NCBI RefSeq assembly: GCF_003688495.1
Contig: NZ_REFH01000008.1
Span: forward strand, 558,001-622,000
Direction of reading: 5' to 3'
DNA length: 64,000 nt
From: Flavobacterium weaverense
GTDB taxonomy: Bacteria > Bacteroidota > Bacteroidia > Flavobacteriales > Flavobacteriaceae
The stretch's first letter is position 1, and the number at the start of each line of letters is the position of its first letter. The position numbers and the translations under genes are program-made. Shown here piece by piece: positions 55,651 through 64,000 of the stretch. The notes beneath the pieces are model-generated. The model had not been told where the DNA came from and made no database searches. It worked only from the letters and a program-made list of their open reading frames with translations.

Positions 55651-56109
55651 ATGAAAAAAACCATAATTGCATTATTATTGTTCGCCGGCTCATTTGCTGC
55701 AGAAGCACAAGAATTAGTTTGGGAAACCAATGTCACTAAAGCAATGGAGATTTCTAGCAAAACAAAGAAACCATTATTGCTGTTTTTTACAGGAAGTGAC
55801 TGGTGCGGCTGGTGTATACGTTTGCAGAAAGAGGTTTTAAAAACGCCAGAATTTGCAAATTGGGCAAAAGAAAATGTAGTTCTTGTTGAGCTAGATTATC
55901 CAAGAAGAGCTCCACAAACCGCTGATATTAAAAAACAAAATAACGAATTGCAGCAAGCTTTTGGAATTCAAGGCTTTCCAACAATAGTTGTGGCTAATGC
56001 AACCACAAAAGATGGTAAGGTAAATTTCGAAGGTTTAGGAAGCACCGGCTATGTTGCAGGTGGTCCAGCCGCTTGGTTAGAAGTTGCCAACGGTTTTTTT
56101 AAGAAGTAA
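55651..56109 (+). CDS. secreted thioredoxin-like protein
   Basis: The 152-residue protein has a signal peptide (about 1-19, cut near AEAQE) and a thioredoxin fold with the redox pair C52-G-W-C55 (SDWCGWC), close to the DUF255/thioredoxin-7 group, and a cis-proline in 'QGFPTIVV'. It should act on periplasmic disulfides. It lies 49 bases after the third POT gene and may belong to that operon. Confidence 0.9.
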   Translation: MKKTIIALLLFAGSFAAEAQELVWETNVTKAMEISSKTKKPLLLFFTGSDWCGWCIRLQKEVLKTPEFANWAKENVVLVELDYPRRAPQTADIKKQNNELQQAFGIQGFPTIVVANATTKDGKVNFEGLGSTGYVAGGPAAWLEVANGFFKK

Positions 56110-56115
56110 ATAATT

Positions 56116-58146
56116 TTAGTTTAGTTTATAAAATCCCTTTTCAGCAGTGGCGTGAAAAGGGATTTTATATTTTATACAACTAGCTTTCCAGTTTTTCTGT
56201 ATTGTTTTAAAGTTTGAAGCGTCTGCAATCACTAAACTTGGTTTCATGTTTTGTAATACACGATCTAAATTTACCTTACTAGACTGTGTAAGTATAAGAA
56301 TATCTGAGTTTACAGTTCTAGGATAAATAGCAGAACTATCTATAATATAAACTCTTTTTCCATTGAAATAAATGTAGTTTTCAAGTTTGATTTTACGAGT
56401 TACGGAACTTAAGTTTCCAATTGCATAAGATTTTAGAATAATGTTTTTATCCGACATTTTTAAAATACTGTCAGTGGCATAAATTGTAATAGCATTGCTT
56501 CTTCTCTCTGCGATGAGAGTGCTTTTCTTACTATTGAAAACTATCAGCTCCTCTTCGTGTAAGGCATTGAGATAAATGGTAAAGTACGAGATTTGCATCA
56601 TTAATAATGAAGCTGTCGCCAAAGCTAGTTTTGTAAATGTTGGTTTTTTAAACCAGATAATAATAGTAAAAACAACTAAGTATCCGGTGATTAATAAATA
56701 AAAGTGAAGTGGAATATCTTGAATGATAAATTGTTCCAAAGAAGCTATCGTATTTATTATTTTATTTAGATAATAAATACTCCATTCTAATAACTGTGAT
56801 AGAAACAAGGGAAGCATGTTCACGGCGGCCAAAATCATAACTAATACGCCTAAGACCATAATTAAACTTAAAAATGGAATTATGATTAGATTAGTTACAA
56901 AGAAAAGACCTGGAAACTGATGGAAATAGTAAATGCTTAATGGTAAAGTTCCTATTTGTGCCGCAAAGGAAACGGTTAGTATATCCCAAACGTATTTAAA
57001 TATCTTTGTTTTAGGATTGCAAAGCGTTTTTAGTAAAGGTTGTAACCAAATTATGAAAAACAAAGCAGTGTAACTGAGTTGGAATCCAACATCAAATAGA
57101 AAAGAAGGTTCAAAAAGTAAAATCAGTAATATAGAAACGAGTAAAGTATGATAAATATTTACACTTCGCCTTAAGTGAGTTCCTATCGCAACAAATGAAA
57201 ACATTGTCACAGAACGAAGAACTGAAGGTGCTAAACCTGCAATTATTCCAAAAGTAGATAAAGAGACAAGAATAATGATTAGTTTAATAAAAGACCCTTT
57301 TCGTGTATTAGGAATGGGCTTTAGTAAGAAGGTTATAAAAAGTAGAATAAATCCAATATGCAAACCCGAAACGGATAGAATATGAACCGCTCCTGCGTAC
57401 TGATAATCCCGAATTATCTCTGGCGCAATTTCTTGTTGCTGACCCATTATTAGTGCAACTGCTACATTTAGCTCTGTTTTATTAAAATTATTTTTTTCAA
57501 GATTACTGATGATTCGGGAACGTAATTTTGACGAATAATACCAGATGTTTTTATCTGTGTATGATCCTATTTTAATTTGGTTAACATCAGCGTATAGCTG
57601 TGCGTAGATTTGTTTATTCTCGAGATATCTACTGTAATTAAATTGATTTGGGTTTTGAGGAGTTTTGTTTTTAGTTAGTGTTCCCTCAACTCTTAAAGAT
57701 GCTCCAACTTGCAGTGCAGGTGTTTTATCATCTTTTTGAATATTTAAAATTATTTTTCCTGTTTGTTCTTTTTCTCCAATGCAGTTAATTACCGCTATAT
57801 ATCGGTCGCTAAAGGCAGATTTTTTTAACTTTTCTCTTATTGTTAGATCTATCGAATGAGATTCGTCAAATGCTTTGCTATTATGGGTGTAATTCTTTTT
57901 TTGAAAGTGATCAGTATGAACTATTTGATTTGAAACGCCAACTATAAAGGAAAAAAAGTACGTCGCTAAACCAAAGTACAATGAGGTTTTATTTGAAGAA
58001 AAGAAATAGAGTAGTAAAAAAATAGCATTCGATAAAATAAGTGCTAGTAAAACATAAGGATTAGGAACGTGAATGTAAGTAGCAAAAAGCAATCCTAAAA
58101 CAAATGCAATTGTTATTTTAGATAATGGGAATTTTAGTACTTTCAT
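56116..58146 (-). CDS. ComEC/Rec2-family competence membrane protein
   Basis: From the ATG giving MKVLKFPLSK this is about 676 residues: N-terminal helices, a DUF4131-like soluble domain (about 95-215), the competence channel domain ('VHILSVSGLHIGFILL', about 255-270, then many helices to about 505), and a C-terminal region (about 525-676) that follows the metallo-beta-lactamase fold but lacks the HxHxDH motif. It could carry DNA across the inner membrane during uptake. A GTG start five codons earlier is possible but less likely. Confidence 0.85.
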   Translation of the reverse strand: MKVLKFPLSKITIAFVLGLLFATYIHVPNPYVLLALILSNAIFLLLYFFSSNKTSLYFGLATYFFSFIVGVSNQIVHTDHFQKKNYTHNSKAFDESHSIDLTIREKLKKSAFSDRYIAVINCIGEKEQTGKIILNIQKDDKTPALQVGASLRVEGTLTKNKTPQNPNQFNYSRYLENKQIYAQLYADVNQIKIGSYTDKNIWYYSSKLRSRIISNLEKNNFNKTELNVAVALIMGQQQEIAPEIIRDYQYAGAVHILSVSGLHIGFILLFITFLLKPIPNTRKGSFIKLIIILVSLSTFGIIAGLAPSVLRSVTMFSFVAIGTHLRRSVNIYHTLLVSILLILLFEPSFLFDVGFQLSYTALFFIIWLQPLLKTLCNPKTKIFKYVWDILTVSFAAQIGTLPLSIYYFHQFPGLFFVTNLIIIPFLSLIMVLGVLVMILAAVNMLPLFLSQLLEWSIYYLNKIINTIASLEQFIIQDIPLHFYLLITGYLVVFTIIIWFKKPTFTKLALATASLLMMQISYFTIYLNALHEEELIVFNSKKSTLIAERRSNAITIYATDSILKMSDKNIILKSYAIGNLSSVTRKIKLENYIYFNGKRVYIIDSSAIYPRTVNSDILILTQSSKVNLDRVLQNMKPSLVIADASNFKTIQKNWKASCIKYKIPFHATAEKGFYKLN
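56130..56167. terminator. bidirectional hairpin between thioredoxin and comEC
   Basis: AAAATCCCTTTTCA pairs with TG-AAAAGGGATTTT over about 12-14 bases. It lies wholly inside the last codons of comEC and ends plus-strand transcripts from the thioredoxin gene. T-rich tails on both sides make it usable in both directions, though it precedes the comEC stop. Confidence 0.65.
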
Positions 58147-58237
58147 GAATCTAAAGTACACATTTTCAATAAGAAAGAATTTTTTATTTTAGTTTTTTTG
58201 TAACGCTAAAAAACTTTCTATTTTTAACACTTATATT

Positions 58238-58756
58238 TTATAATACTCTGTTGATTTGTACTAAAGCATTCCTGTAATACGCTTGTTTAGTTGACGAGAT
58301 AATAACACCTTTTGAAGTGGAAGAGTGAATAAATTTAATTTCGTCTTCACTCACTTCGGTAATAATTCCAACGTGGTTAATTATTTTACTATTATCGGTT
58401 TTAAAGAAAATTAGATCTCCTTTTTGCGCTTGTTCCCGCTTTTGATTTAGAACTACACCTATTTTAGATTGTTCATACGAATTACGAGGTAACACTATAT
58501 TTTCAGCATTAAAAACTGTGTACATTAAACCAGAGCAATCAAATCCAGATCTTGTAGTTCCTCCATATTTATACCTTACACCAATATTATCTGCGGCAAG
58601 ATCAATTAAATGATCAGCCACTTTATCGGTTCTTCTATTTTCAGAACGACTGGATTTCTCTCTCTTTTCTCCTTTTTTAGAAGTAACTATTGGAGACGTA
58701 GATTTACAAGCTGTAAAAAAACTTGCTAAAAGTAGTAACAGTATAAAATTTTTCAA
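58238..58756 (-). CDS. NlpC/P60 (C40) lipoprotein peptidase
   Basis: The 172-residue protein has a lipobox FTAC (Cys17), a charged basic linker (25-45), and an NlpC/P60 domain with catalytic C74 (SGFDCSG) and H128 (INHVGI), with a further His in FIHSSTSKG. It should cut peptidoglycan stem peptides from the inner face of the outer membrane. Confidence 0.92.
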   Translation of the reverse strand: MKNFILLLLLASFFTACKSTSPIVTSKKGEKREKSSRSENRRTDKVADHLIDLAADNIGVRYKYGGTTRSGFDCSGLMYTVFNAENIVLPRNSYEQSKIGVVLNQKREQAQKGDLIFFKTDNSKIINHVGIITEVSEDEIKFIHSSTSKGVIISSTKQAYYRNALVQINRVL

Positions 58757-58794
58757 AAGAGTTTACTTTTTATTTATGAGCGTTAATTAGTGTC

Positions 58795-59907
58795 TTATTT
58801 CAAATCATCAAAAATAAGGGCAGCCGTTTTTTCACTTGCGCCAATTCCGCCCAACTGCTTTTCTAATAACGCATATTTTTCTAAAAGCGTATTGCGATAG
58901 CTAGGAGTTAATAGTTTTTGAAGTTCCTCTTTAATTCGCTTATGAGTACAATCCTCTTGAATTAGTTCCGTTACAACTTCCTCATCCATTATTAAATTTA
59001 CTAATGAAATATATTTTAATGTGATGATTCGTTTGGCAATTTGGTACGAACCCCAACTCCCTTTATAACAAACCACTTCCGGCACTTTAAACAGTGCTGT
59101 TTCTAATGTCGCAGTTCCTGAAGTAACTAATGCTGCCGTCGAATTACGCAGCAAATCATAAGTTTTATTAGATATGAATTTTATATTATCTTGAGTGATA
59201 AAATTTTTGTAGAATTCGAAATCTTGACTTGGTGCTCCAGCAATTACAAATTGATAGTCTGGAAAATCATTAACTACGCTAAGCATAACCGAGAGCATTT
59301 TTGTAATTTCTTGTTTTCTGCTTCCAGGTAAAACAGCAATAATTGGCTTATCACTAAGTTTGTTTTCCGTTCTAAATGTAATTGCATCGACTTTTGGCTG
59401 ATTGTTGATGGCATCAATAAGTGGATGTCCTACAAATTCTACTGGATACTGATGCTTTTCTTCGTAGAACTTTTTTTCGAAAGGTAAAATCACATACATT
59501 TTATCTACATCGCGCTTAATGTCACTGATTCTACTTTCTTTCCAAGCCCATATTTGTGGAGAAATATAGTAATGAGTTCGCATCCCTAATGCTTTTGCCC
59601 ATTTTGCAATGCGTAAATTAAAACCAGGATAATCGATGAAAATTAGAACGTCAGGATTGAATTCTAAAATATCTTTTTTACATATTTTAATATTTCCAAG
59701 TATCGTTTTTAAGTTGAAAATAACTTCTACAAATCCCATAAAAGCTAATTCACGGTAATGCTTCACTAAAGTTCCGCCTACATTTTGCATTAAATCGCCA
59801 CCCCAAAAGCGGATATCAGCAGACGAATCTTTTTTGTACAGTTCTTTCATTAAGTTAGAACCGTGTAAATCTCCTGATGCTTCACCTGCAATTATATAGT
59901 ATTTCAT
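58795..59907 (-). CDS. lpxB: lipid-A-disaccharide synthase
   Basis: The GT19 enzyme, about 370 residues, joins UDP-diacylglucosamine with lipid X in lipid A synthesis at the inner membrane. Signatures are 'YIIAGEASGDLHGSNLM' at the N-terminus, 'VGHPLIDAI', 'AVLPGSRKQEI' and 'VTSGTATLETAL' in the donor domain. I use the ATG giving MKYYIIAGE; the longer start adds eight residues with no match to the family. It follows surE and a small membrane gene on the same strand. Confidence 0.95.
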   Translation of the reverse strand: MKYYIIAGEASGDLHGSNLMKELYKKDSSADIRFWGGDLMQNVGGTLVKHYRELAFMGFVEVIFNLKTILGNIKICKKDILEFNPDVLIFIDYPGFNLRIAKWAKALGMRTHYYISPQIWAWKESRISDIKRDVDKMYVILPFEKKFYEEKHQYPVEFVGHPLIDAINNQPKVDAITFRTENKLSDKPIIAVLPGSRKQEITKMLSVMLSVVNDFPDYQFVIAGAPSQDFEFYKNFITQDNIKFISNKTYDLLRNSTAALVTSGTATLETALFKVPEVVCYKGSWGSYQIAKRIITLKYISLVNLIMDEEVVTELIQEDCTHKRIKEELQKLLTPSYRNTLLEKYALLEKQLGGIGASEKTAALIFDDLK

Positions 59908-60003
59908 TTTTTTACGATTTAGAATTTTCAATCCAAAACGAATTAAATTAGATGGAATTTAATTGTCTTAATTTGATATGCAAAGGTAAAGTAATATCCT
60001 TGT

Positions 60004-60276
60004 CTAAATAAATAAAGTAAGTATTGCCAGCAAAATCACTGATAACACTACACCACGTGCCATCATTTCTTTATTAAATTTCAATAGAATTCCAAAAACA
60101 ATCAAGGTGAGAATAGTCCCAAGAGTACTTATTTTACCTAGATTTCCTTGGGATTTTAAGATTTGAATTCCCGCTAGAAAAGTAAAGTCAGTAAACAAGC
60201 TGATAAATAAATAAGATCCAACTACCGTAGCAGTAAATCCTATTATGAAGCCAATGAGTAAGTCTTTTTTATTCAT
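60004..60276 (-). CDS. small three-helix membrane protein between surE and lpxB
   Basis: The 90-residue protein has three hydrophobic segments (about 5-30, 48-66, 70-90). It overlaps surE by eight bases (ATGAATAA), so it is translationally coupled. No family motif is recognised. Its fixed place between surE and lpxB suggests an envelope role, which is inference. Confidence 0.75.
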   Translation of the reverse strand: MNKKDLLIGFIIGFTATVVGSYLFISLFTDFTFLAGIQILKSQGNLGKISTLGTILTLIVFGILLKFNKEMMARGVVLSVILLAILTLFI

Positions 60277-61048
60277 TCCATTTCCATGTATTGAGGTTTT
60301 GTATAGTGTGGTGCGCTGTTAAATCAAATTGTACGGGAACCACTGAAATGTAATTGTGTTCTAATGCCCATTCATCGGTATCTTCTCCTTTATCTTGATT
60401 TACAAATTCTCCAGCAAGCCAGTAATAATCTCTTCCTTGCGGTGTTTTTCTTTTATCAAATTTCTCCATCCATCTGGCTTTCGCTTGACGGCAAATACGA
60501 ATTCCTTTTATATCCTTTTCTTCAAGCTTTGGGAAATTAACATTTAGCACGACACCGTCTGGCAAGCCATTTTCTAATACTTCAGAAGCTATTTTTTTAA
60601 TAAATGATTTTGTAGGTTCAAAGTTAGCATTCCAGTCAAAATCCATCAATGAAAATCCTATTGCAGGTATACCTTCAATTCCAGCTTCTACAGCGGCACT
60701 CATTGTACCAGAGTAAATAACGTTTATCGATGAATTAGAGCCGTGATTAATACCAGACACACATAAGTCAGGTTTGCGTTTTAAAATCTCATTCACCGCT
60801 AGTTTTACGCAGTCAACTGGCGTTCCTGAACAGCTATATTCAAGAATTGCATCACTGTCTTTTGAAATTTTATTTAAATACAAAGTGCTATTTGTTGTAA
60901 TAGCATGTCCCATAGCGCTTTGTGGAGAATCCGGTGCAACGACTATGATTTCGCCAAGCTCTGCCATAACAGAAACAAGTGCTCGAAGTCCAGGTGCAGA
61001 AACACCGTCATCATTTGTTATTAGTATTAAAGGTCTTTGGTTTTTCAT
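60269..61048 (-). CDS. surE: 5'/3'-nucleotidase SurE
   Basis: The metal-dependent phosphatase, about 259 residues, removes phosphate from nucleoside monophosphates in the cytosol and helps survival in stationary phase. The family signature ILITNDDGVSAPG opens the protein, 'CSGTPVDCVKLA' and 'CVSGINHGSNSS' complete the metal site, and 'IGFSLMDFDWNANF' follows. I use the ATG giving MKNQRPLILI, not the one seven codons earlier. Confidence 0.94.
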   Translation of the reverse strand: MKNQRPLILITNDDGVSAPGLRALVSVMAELGEIIVVAPDSPQSAMGHAITTNSTLYLNKISKDSDAILEYSCSGTPVDCVKLAVNEILKRKPDLCVSGINHGSNSSINVIYSGTMSAAVEAGIEGIPAIGFSLMDFDWNANFEPTKSFIKKIASEVLENGLPDGVVLNVNFPKLEEKDIKGIRICRQAKARWMEKFDKRKTPQGRDYYWLAGEFVNQDKGEDTDEWALEHNYISVVPVQFDLTAHHTIQNLNTWKWNE

Positions 61049-61257
61049 TGTAAATATGTTAAAAAGCAACGTTAATATGTGATTTTACTGATAAATATAG
61101 CCACGCAAATTGGCATTGTGTGAACAAAAGATAAAAATATGTTATCTTAAATCATTTCCAATAGTAAAAAAAGAAGTATTTTATATCTTTAACAAAAATT
61201 TATGCGCACTATGCTGCCGATGGCATGGTTTTTACCGTAAATTAGAATAAAAAATTC

Positions 61258-63435
61258 ATGAATACTATTCTTAACTTTATGAAAAGAAATTATAAAATTA
61301 TCCTTGTTGTCGTACTTATGTCGGTGACATTATTTGCTTTCAAAATGAATTCAACAAAAGCTAACGATCCAGAAAAGGATAAGTTGCTTTTAGAGTTGTT
61401 AACTTTTGTTATTGAAAAAGGACATTACAGTCCTGCGACAATTGATGATACATTTTCGAAAGGTATTTACAAAGACTATATAGATGCACTTGATCCTTCA
61501 AAAAGATTCTTTTTGCAAGCAGATATTGATGAATTTTCAAAATTTGAGCTGCAGTTAGATGATCAGTTGCTAAATAAAGATTTATCTTTTTTTAGTCTTA
61601 CTTATGATCGTTTGATGAAAAGAATGGATGAAAGTGCTAAAATATATAAGGAAATTTTAAGTAAGCCATTCGACTATACTGTTGATGAAAGTTTCAATAT
61701 TGATTATGAGAAGGCTCCTTATCCAAAAAACTTAGCAGAATTAAAAGACAGATGGCGTAAGCAGATTAAATTGACTACTCTTTCTTCGTTGACTGATAAG
61801 CAAAAGTTAGAGGAAGACAAGAAGAAAAATGATCCTAAATACGAGGCTAAATCTTTTGAAGCATTAGAAAAGGAAACGAGAGAAAGTTCCGCTAAATCTT
61901 TAGATGAGTATTTTGGTTTTATAAAAGACTTAAATCGAAATGATTGGTTTTCTGTATACGTAAATTCAATCACAGCTCGTTTTGACCCACATACAAACTA
62001 TTTTGCGCCAGAGGAAAAAGAGCGTTTTGATGTTAGTATTAGTGGTAAGTTAGAAGGTATTGGAGCTCGTCTACAAAAGAAAAATGATTTTACTGAAATC
62101 ACAGAACTTATATCTGGTGGACCAGCATGGAGAGGAAAACTTTTAGAAGCAGGTGACTTAATCATGAAAGTGGCTCAAGGTAAAAGTGAGGCAGTAGAAG
62201 TAGTGGGAATGCGTCTTGATGATGTTGTTAAAAAAATAAAAGGACCTAAAGGTTCTGAAGTTCGATTGACCGTTAAGAAAGTAGATGGAACTATTAAGGT
62301 TATTCCGATCATTAGAGACATCGTTGAAATTGAGGAAACATACGCAAAGTCAAGCGTTGTGAATAAAGACGGATTGAAATATGGGGTTATCTATTTGCCG
62401 AAATTCTATATTGATTTCGAAAATAAAGACGGTAGAGATGCTGGAAAAGATATCGCTATTGAAGTAGACCGATTGAAAAAAGCTGGTGTAGATGGAATCG
62501 TATTAGATGTTCGCGATGATGGTGGTGGATCTTTATCTACTGTTGTAGATATTGCCGGTTTATTTATTGAACAAGGGCCAATCGTCCAAATCAAATCAGC
62601 AGGTCGAAGAAAAGAAGTTCTATACGATAGAGATAAAAAGATTGAGTGGGATGGACCATTAGTGATCATGGTAAATAGTTTCTCTGCTTCAGCTTCAGAA
62701 ATTTTAGCAGCTGCAATTCAAGATTATAAAAGAGGAATTATCATTGGTAGTAAACAAACTTATGGTAAAGGAACGGTACAAAATGTTATTGATTTAAACC
62801 AATTTGTTCGCAGTAGTTCTGCGGGTGACCTAGGAGCGGTTAAAACTACAACTCAAAAGTTCTATAGAATAAACGGAGGCTCAACCCAACTTGAAGGAGT
62901 AAGAAGTGATATCGTAATGCCAGATAGATATGCGTATTTAAAAATGGGTGAACGTGATATTAGTAACGCAATGCCATGGGATAAAATTGATAAGGCTGAG
63001 TATACAGAATGGAATAAAAATGCAAATTTTAATCAAGCAATTGCTAACAGTAAAAGTAGAATTAGTAGTAATCCGCAGTTCCAGTTAATTGAGGAAAACG
63101 CAAAATGGATTGATAGCAGAAGTAAAGAAAATGTATATAATTTAAACATCGATAAATTCAAAACGGCACAAACTGAAATTGAAGAGAAAGCTAAAAAATA
63201 CAAACCAATCTTTGATTACAAGAATACATTGACATTTACATCTTTACCTTATGAGACAGACGTAATGAATAATGATGCTACTTTGAAAGAAAAAAGAGAA
63301 AGGTGGCATGAAGCATTAGCGAAAGATATATATGTTGAAGAAGCGCTTAATGTTTTAGATGATTTGCAATCCAAAACAATTACTAAAAAAGCGATTCCAG
63401 TTACTATTAAAAAAGAAAAATTAGTTAAATCTTAA
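61258..63435 (+). CDS. tail-specific protease (Prc/CtpA type)
   Basis: The 725-residue periplasmic S41 protease has an N-terminal membrane anchor (about 12-28), a tail-specific N domain (about 40-245), a PDZ domain (about 255-345), the protease core with catalytic S478 (SASASEIL) and K504 (YGKGTVQ) by analogy with E. coli Prc, and a C-terminal tail domain. It degrades proteins with nonpolar C-termini and tunes peptidoglycan enzymes. Monocistronic, with a good terminator. Confidence 0.93.
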   Translation: MNTILNFMKRNYKIILVVVLMSVTLFAFKMNSTKANDPEKDKLLLELLTFVIEKGHYSPATIDDTFSKGIYKDYIDALDPSKRFFLQADIDEFSKFELQLDDQLLNKDLSFFSLTYDRLMKRMDESAKIYKEILSKPFDYTVDESFNIDYEKAPYPKNLAELKDRWRKQIKLTTLSSLTDKQKLEEDKKKNDPKYEAKSFEALEKETRESSAKSLDEYFGFIKDLNRNDWFSVYVNSITARFDPHTNYFAPEEKERFDVSISGKLEGIGARLQKKNDFTEITELISGGPAWRGKLLEAGDLIMKVAQGKSEAVEVVGMRLDDVVKKIKGPKGSEVRLTVKKVDGTIKVIPIIRDIVEIEETYAKSSVVNKDGLKYGVIYLPKFYIDFENKDGRDAGKDIAIEVDRLKKAGVDGIVLDVRDDGGGSLSTVVDIAGLFIEQGPIVQIKSAGRRKEVLYDRDKKIEWDGPLVIMVNSFSASASEILAAAIQDYKRGIIIGSKQTYGKGTVQNVIDLNQFVRSSSAGDLGAVKTTTQKFYRINGGSTQLEGVRSDIVMPDRYAYLKMGERDISNAMPWDKIDKAEYTEWNKNANFNQAIANSKSRISSNPQFQLIEENAKWIDSRSKENVYNLNIDKFKTAQTEIEEKAKKYKPIFDYKNTLTFTSLPYETDVMNNDATLKEKRERWHEALAKDIYVEEALNVLDDLQSKTITKKAIPVTIKKEKLVKS

Positions 63436-63467
63436 TAGATCATAAATCGGTAATTCATATAAAAATG

Positions 63468-63503
63468 CGCTCTGAAGGAAATTTTCTTTTGGAGCGTTTT
63501 TTT
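63468..63503 (+). terminator. terminator of the tail-specific protease gene
   Basis: A long stem with a few G-U pairs, closed by CGCTC (63468-63472) and GAGCG (63492-63496), is followed by seven T. It is 32 bases past the stop. Confidence 0.8.
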
Positions 63504-63589
63504 ATACTTCACTTTATAAATGATATTTTACTTTTTATAAGTATCTTGTTTTCTTATTCAAACCAGAATAATCAATCTAAAATAGTATA

Positions 63590-64000
63590 ATGAAGACAAA
63601 CAGCTCGTTTATAATTTTATTATTTTCGTTGACGTGTTTTTATTCATGTAATAAAAACCAATCCAATGATAATGACACAACGATACAAACTGAAAAGTCT
63701 TTTGAAGGTGGAAGAGTAAATACTGATGACTATAATGATACGGCGATGACGGGTGGTAATTTTGACTTTTTACCAACTTCAACAACTAATCAAATTGTCA
63801 ACCACAGTTATTATACACTTTCGTACAATGAAGAATTTGAGCAAGCAGAGTGGGTTGCATACGAATTAAAGAAGTCTCATGTGCAAAACAGTAATTTTAA
63901 AAGACCTTATTTTATAGAAGACTCGAAGGTTACAACCGGTTCTGCAGATTGGAAAAACTATAAAAACTCCGGCTACGATAAAGGACATCTTTGCCCAGCG
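63590..64000 (+). CDS. secreted DNA/RNA non-specific endonuclease (partial, runs off the window)
   Basis: The first 137 codons are present. A lipoprotein signal (lipobox FYSC at about 17-20) is followed by an acidic low-complexity stretch and the start of a DNA/RNA non-specific endonuclease domain: 'YYTLSYNEEFEQAEWVAYEL' and the catalytic-type motif 'GYDKGHLCPA' at the very end, whose histidine corresponds to the DRGH general base. It is probably a lipid-anchored envelope or surface nuclease for scavenging nucleic acids. Confidence 0.88.
   Translation, partial: MKTNSSFIILLFSLTCFYSCNKNQSNDNDTTIQTEKSFEGGRVNTDDYNDTAMTGGNFDFLPTSTTNQIVNHSYYTLSYNEEFEQAEWVAYELKKSHVQNSNFKRPYFIEDSKVTTGSADWKNYKNSGYDKGHLCPA

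Overview
The window is ordinary chromosome from a member of the Bacteroidota, almost certainly a Flavobacterium-like bacterium. The DNA is AT-rich. Promoters look like the Bacteroidota -33 TTG / -7 TAnnTTTG type. It encodes a T9SS sorting domain, a TonB-dependent receptor with a carboxypeptidase-like N-terminal domain, DUF4271 and DUF4296 proteins, a GYDIA-type GHMP kinase next to HMG-CoA reductase (mevalonate pathway), and tandem POT peptide transporters. No prophage, intact insertion sequence, integron or CRISPR array is visible. The one RNA gene is tRNA-Phe(GAA).

Layout. 1-8.3 kb is housekeeping: a membrane zinc peptidase, an Lrp regulator, hemD with a DUF4271 partner, polyprenol-phosphate mannosyltransferase, pyrC, a lipoprotein, an epimerase and tyrS. 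8.36-8.81 kb is a RelE/ParE-type toxin-antitoxin pair whose terminator lies inside the opposing LuxE-like gene. 9.9-16.4 kb is a surface locus: a sorting-domain-only T9SS protein, a beta-helix lipoprotein, a TonB-dependent receptor, and a divergent PhoB/PhoR-like two-component pair. 16.4-24.9 kb holds a MurG-like glycosyltransferase, a PBCV-adaptor-domain protein, a 1143-codon outer-membrane gene broken by two in-frame TAA codons, aspartate kinase, a GNAT protein and fructose bisphosphatase. 25-38.8 kb is an acetate/propionate module: porin, DUF4212, ActP-like symporter, a small membrane protein, an SSS-STAC-histidine kinase, a receiver-only response regulator, propionyl-CoA and acetyl-CoA synthetases, a zinc-ribbon HTH regulator, and divergent DUF294 and DnaQ-like genes. 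39-45.5 kb is an envelope operon (coaX, outer-membrane protein, lptC, CorC-like, PpiD-like). 45.5-46 kb is a 538-base non-coding block with a palindromic repeat. 46-64 kb holds mevalonate genes, a DPP-IV/three-POT peptide-use operon, a thioredoxin, ComEC, an NlpC/P60 lipoprotein, lpxB, surE, a tail-specific protease and the start of a secreted nuclease.

How it works together. The strongest regulatory signal is in the 9.9-16.4 kb locus. The receptor and the beta-helix lipoprotein each carry two TAAC-type half-sites at 11-base period, ending exactly 20 bases before a TACTTTTG-like -7 element. The PhoB-family regulator encoded next door is the obvious candidate to bind them. This suggests a small, possibly phosphate-responsive, outer-membrane uptake regulon that I do not recognise as described. 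The acetate module resembles the CbrA/CrbS carbon-sensing systems, but its response regulator has no DNA-binding domain, so the output route is open. Five adjacent gene pairs can overlap by exactly eight bases (ATGnnTAR), probably a translational coupling habit of this genome.
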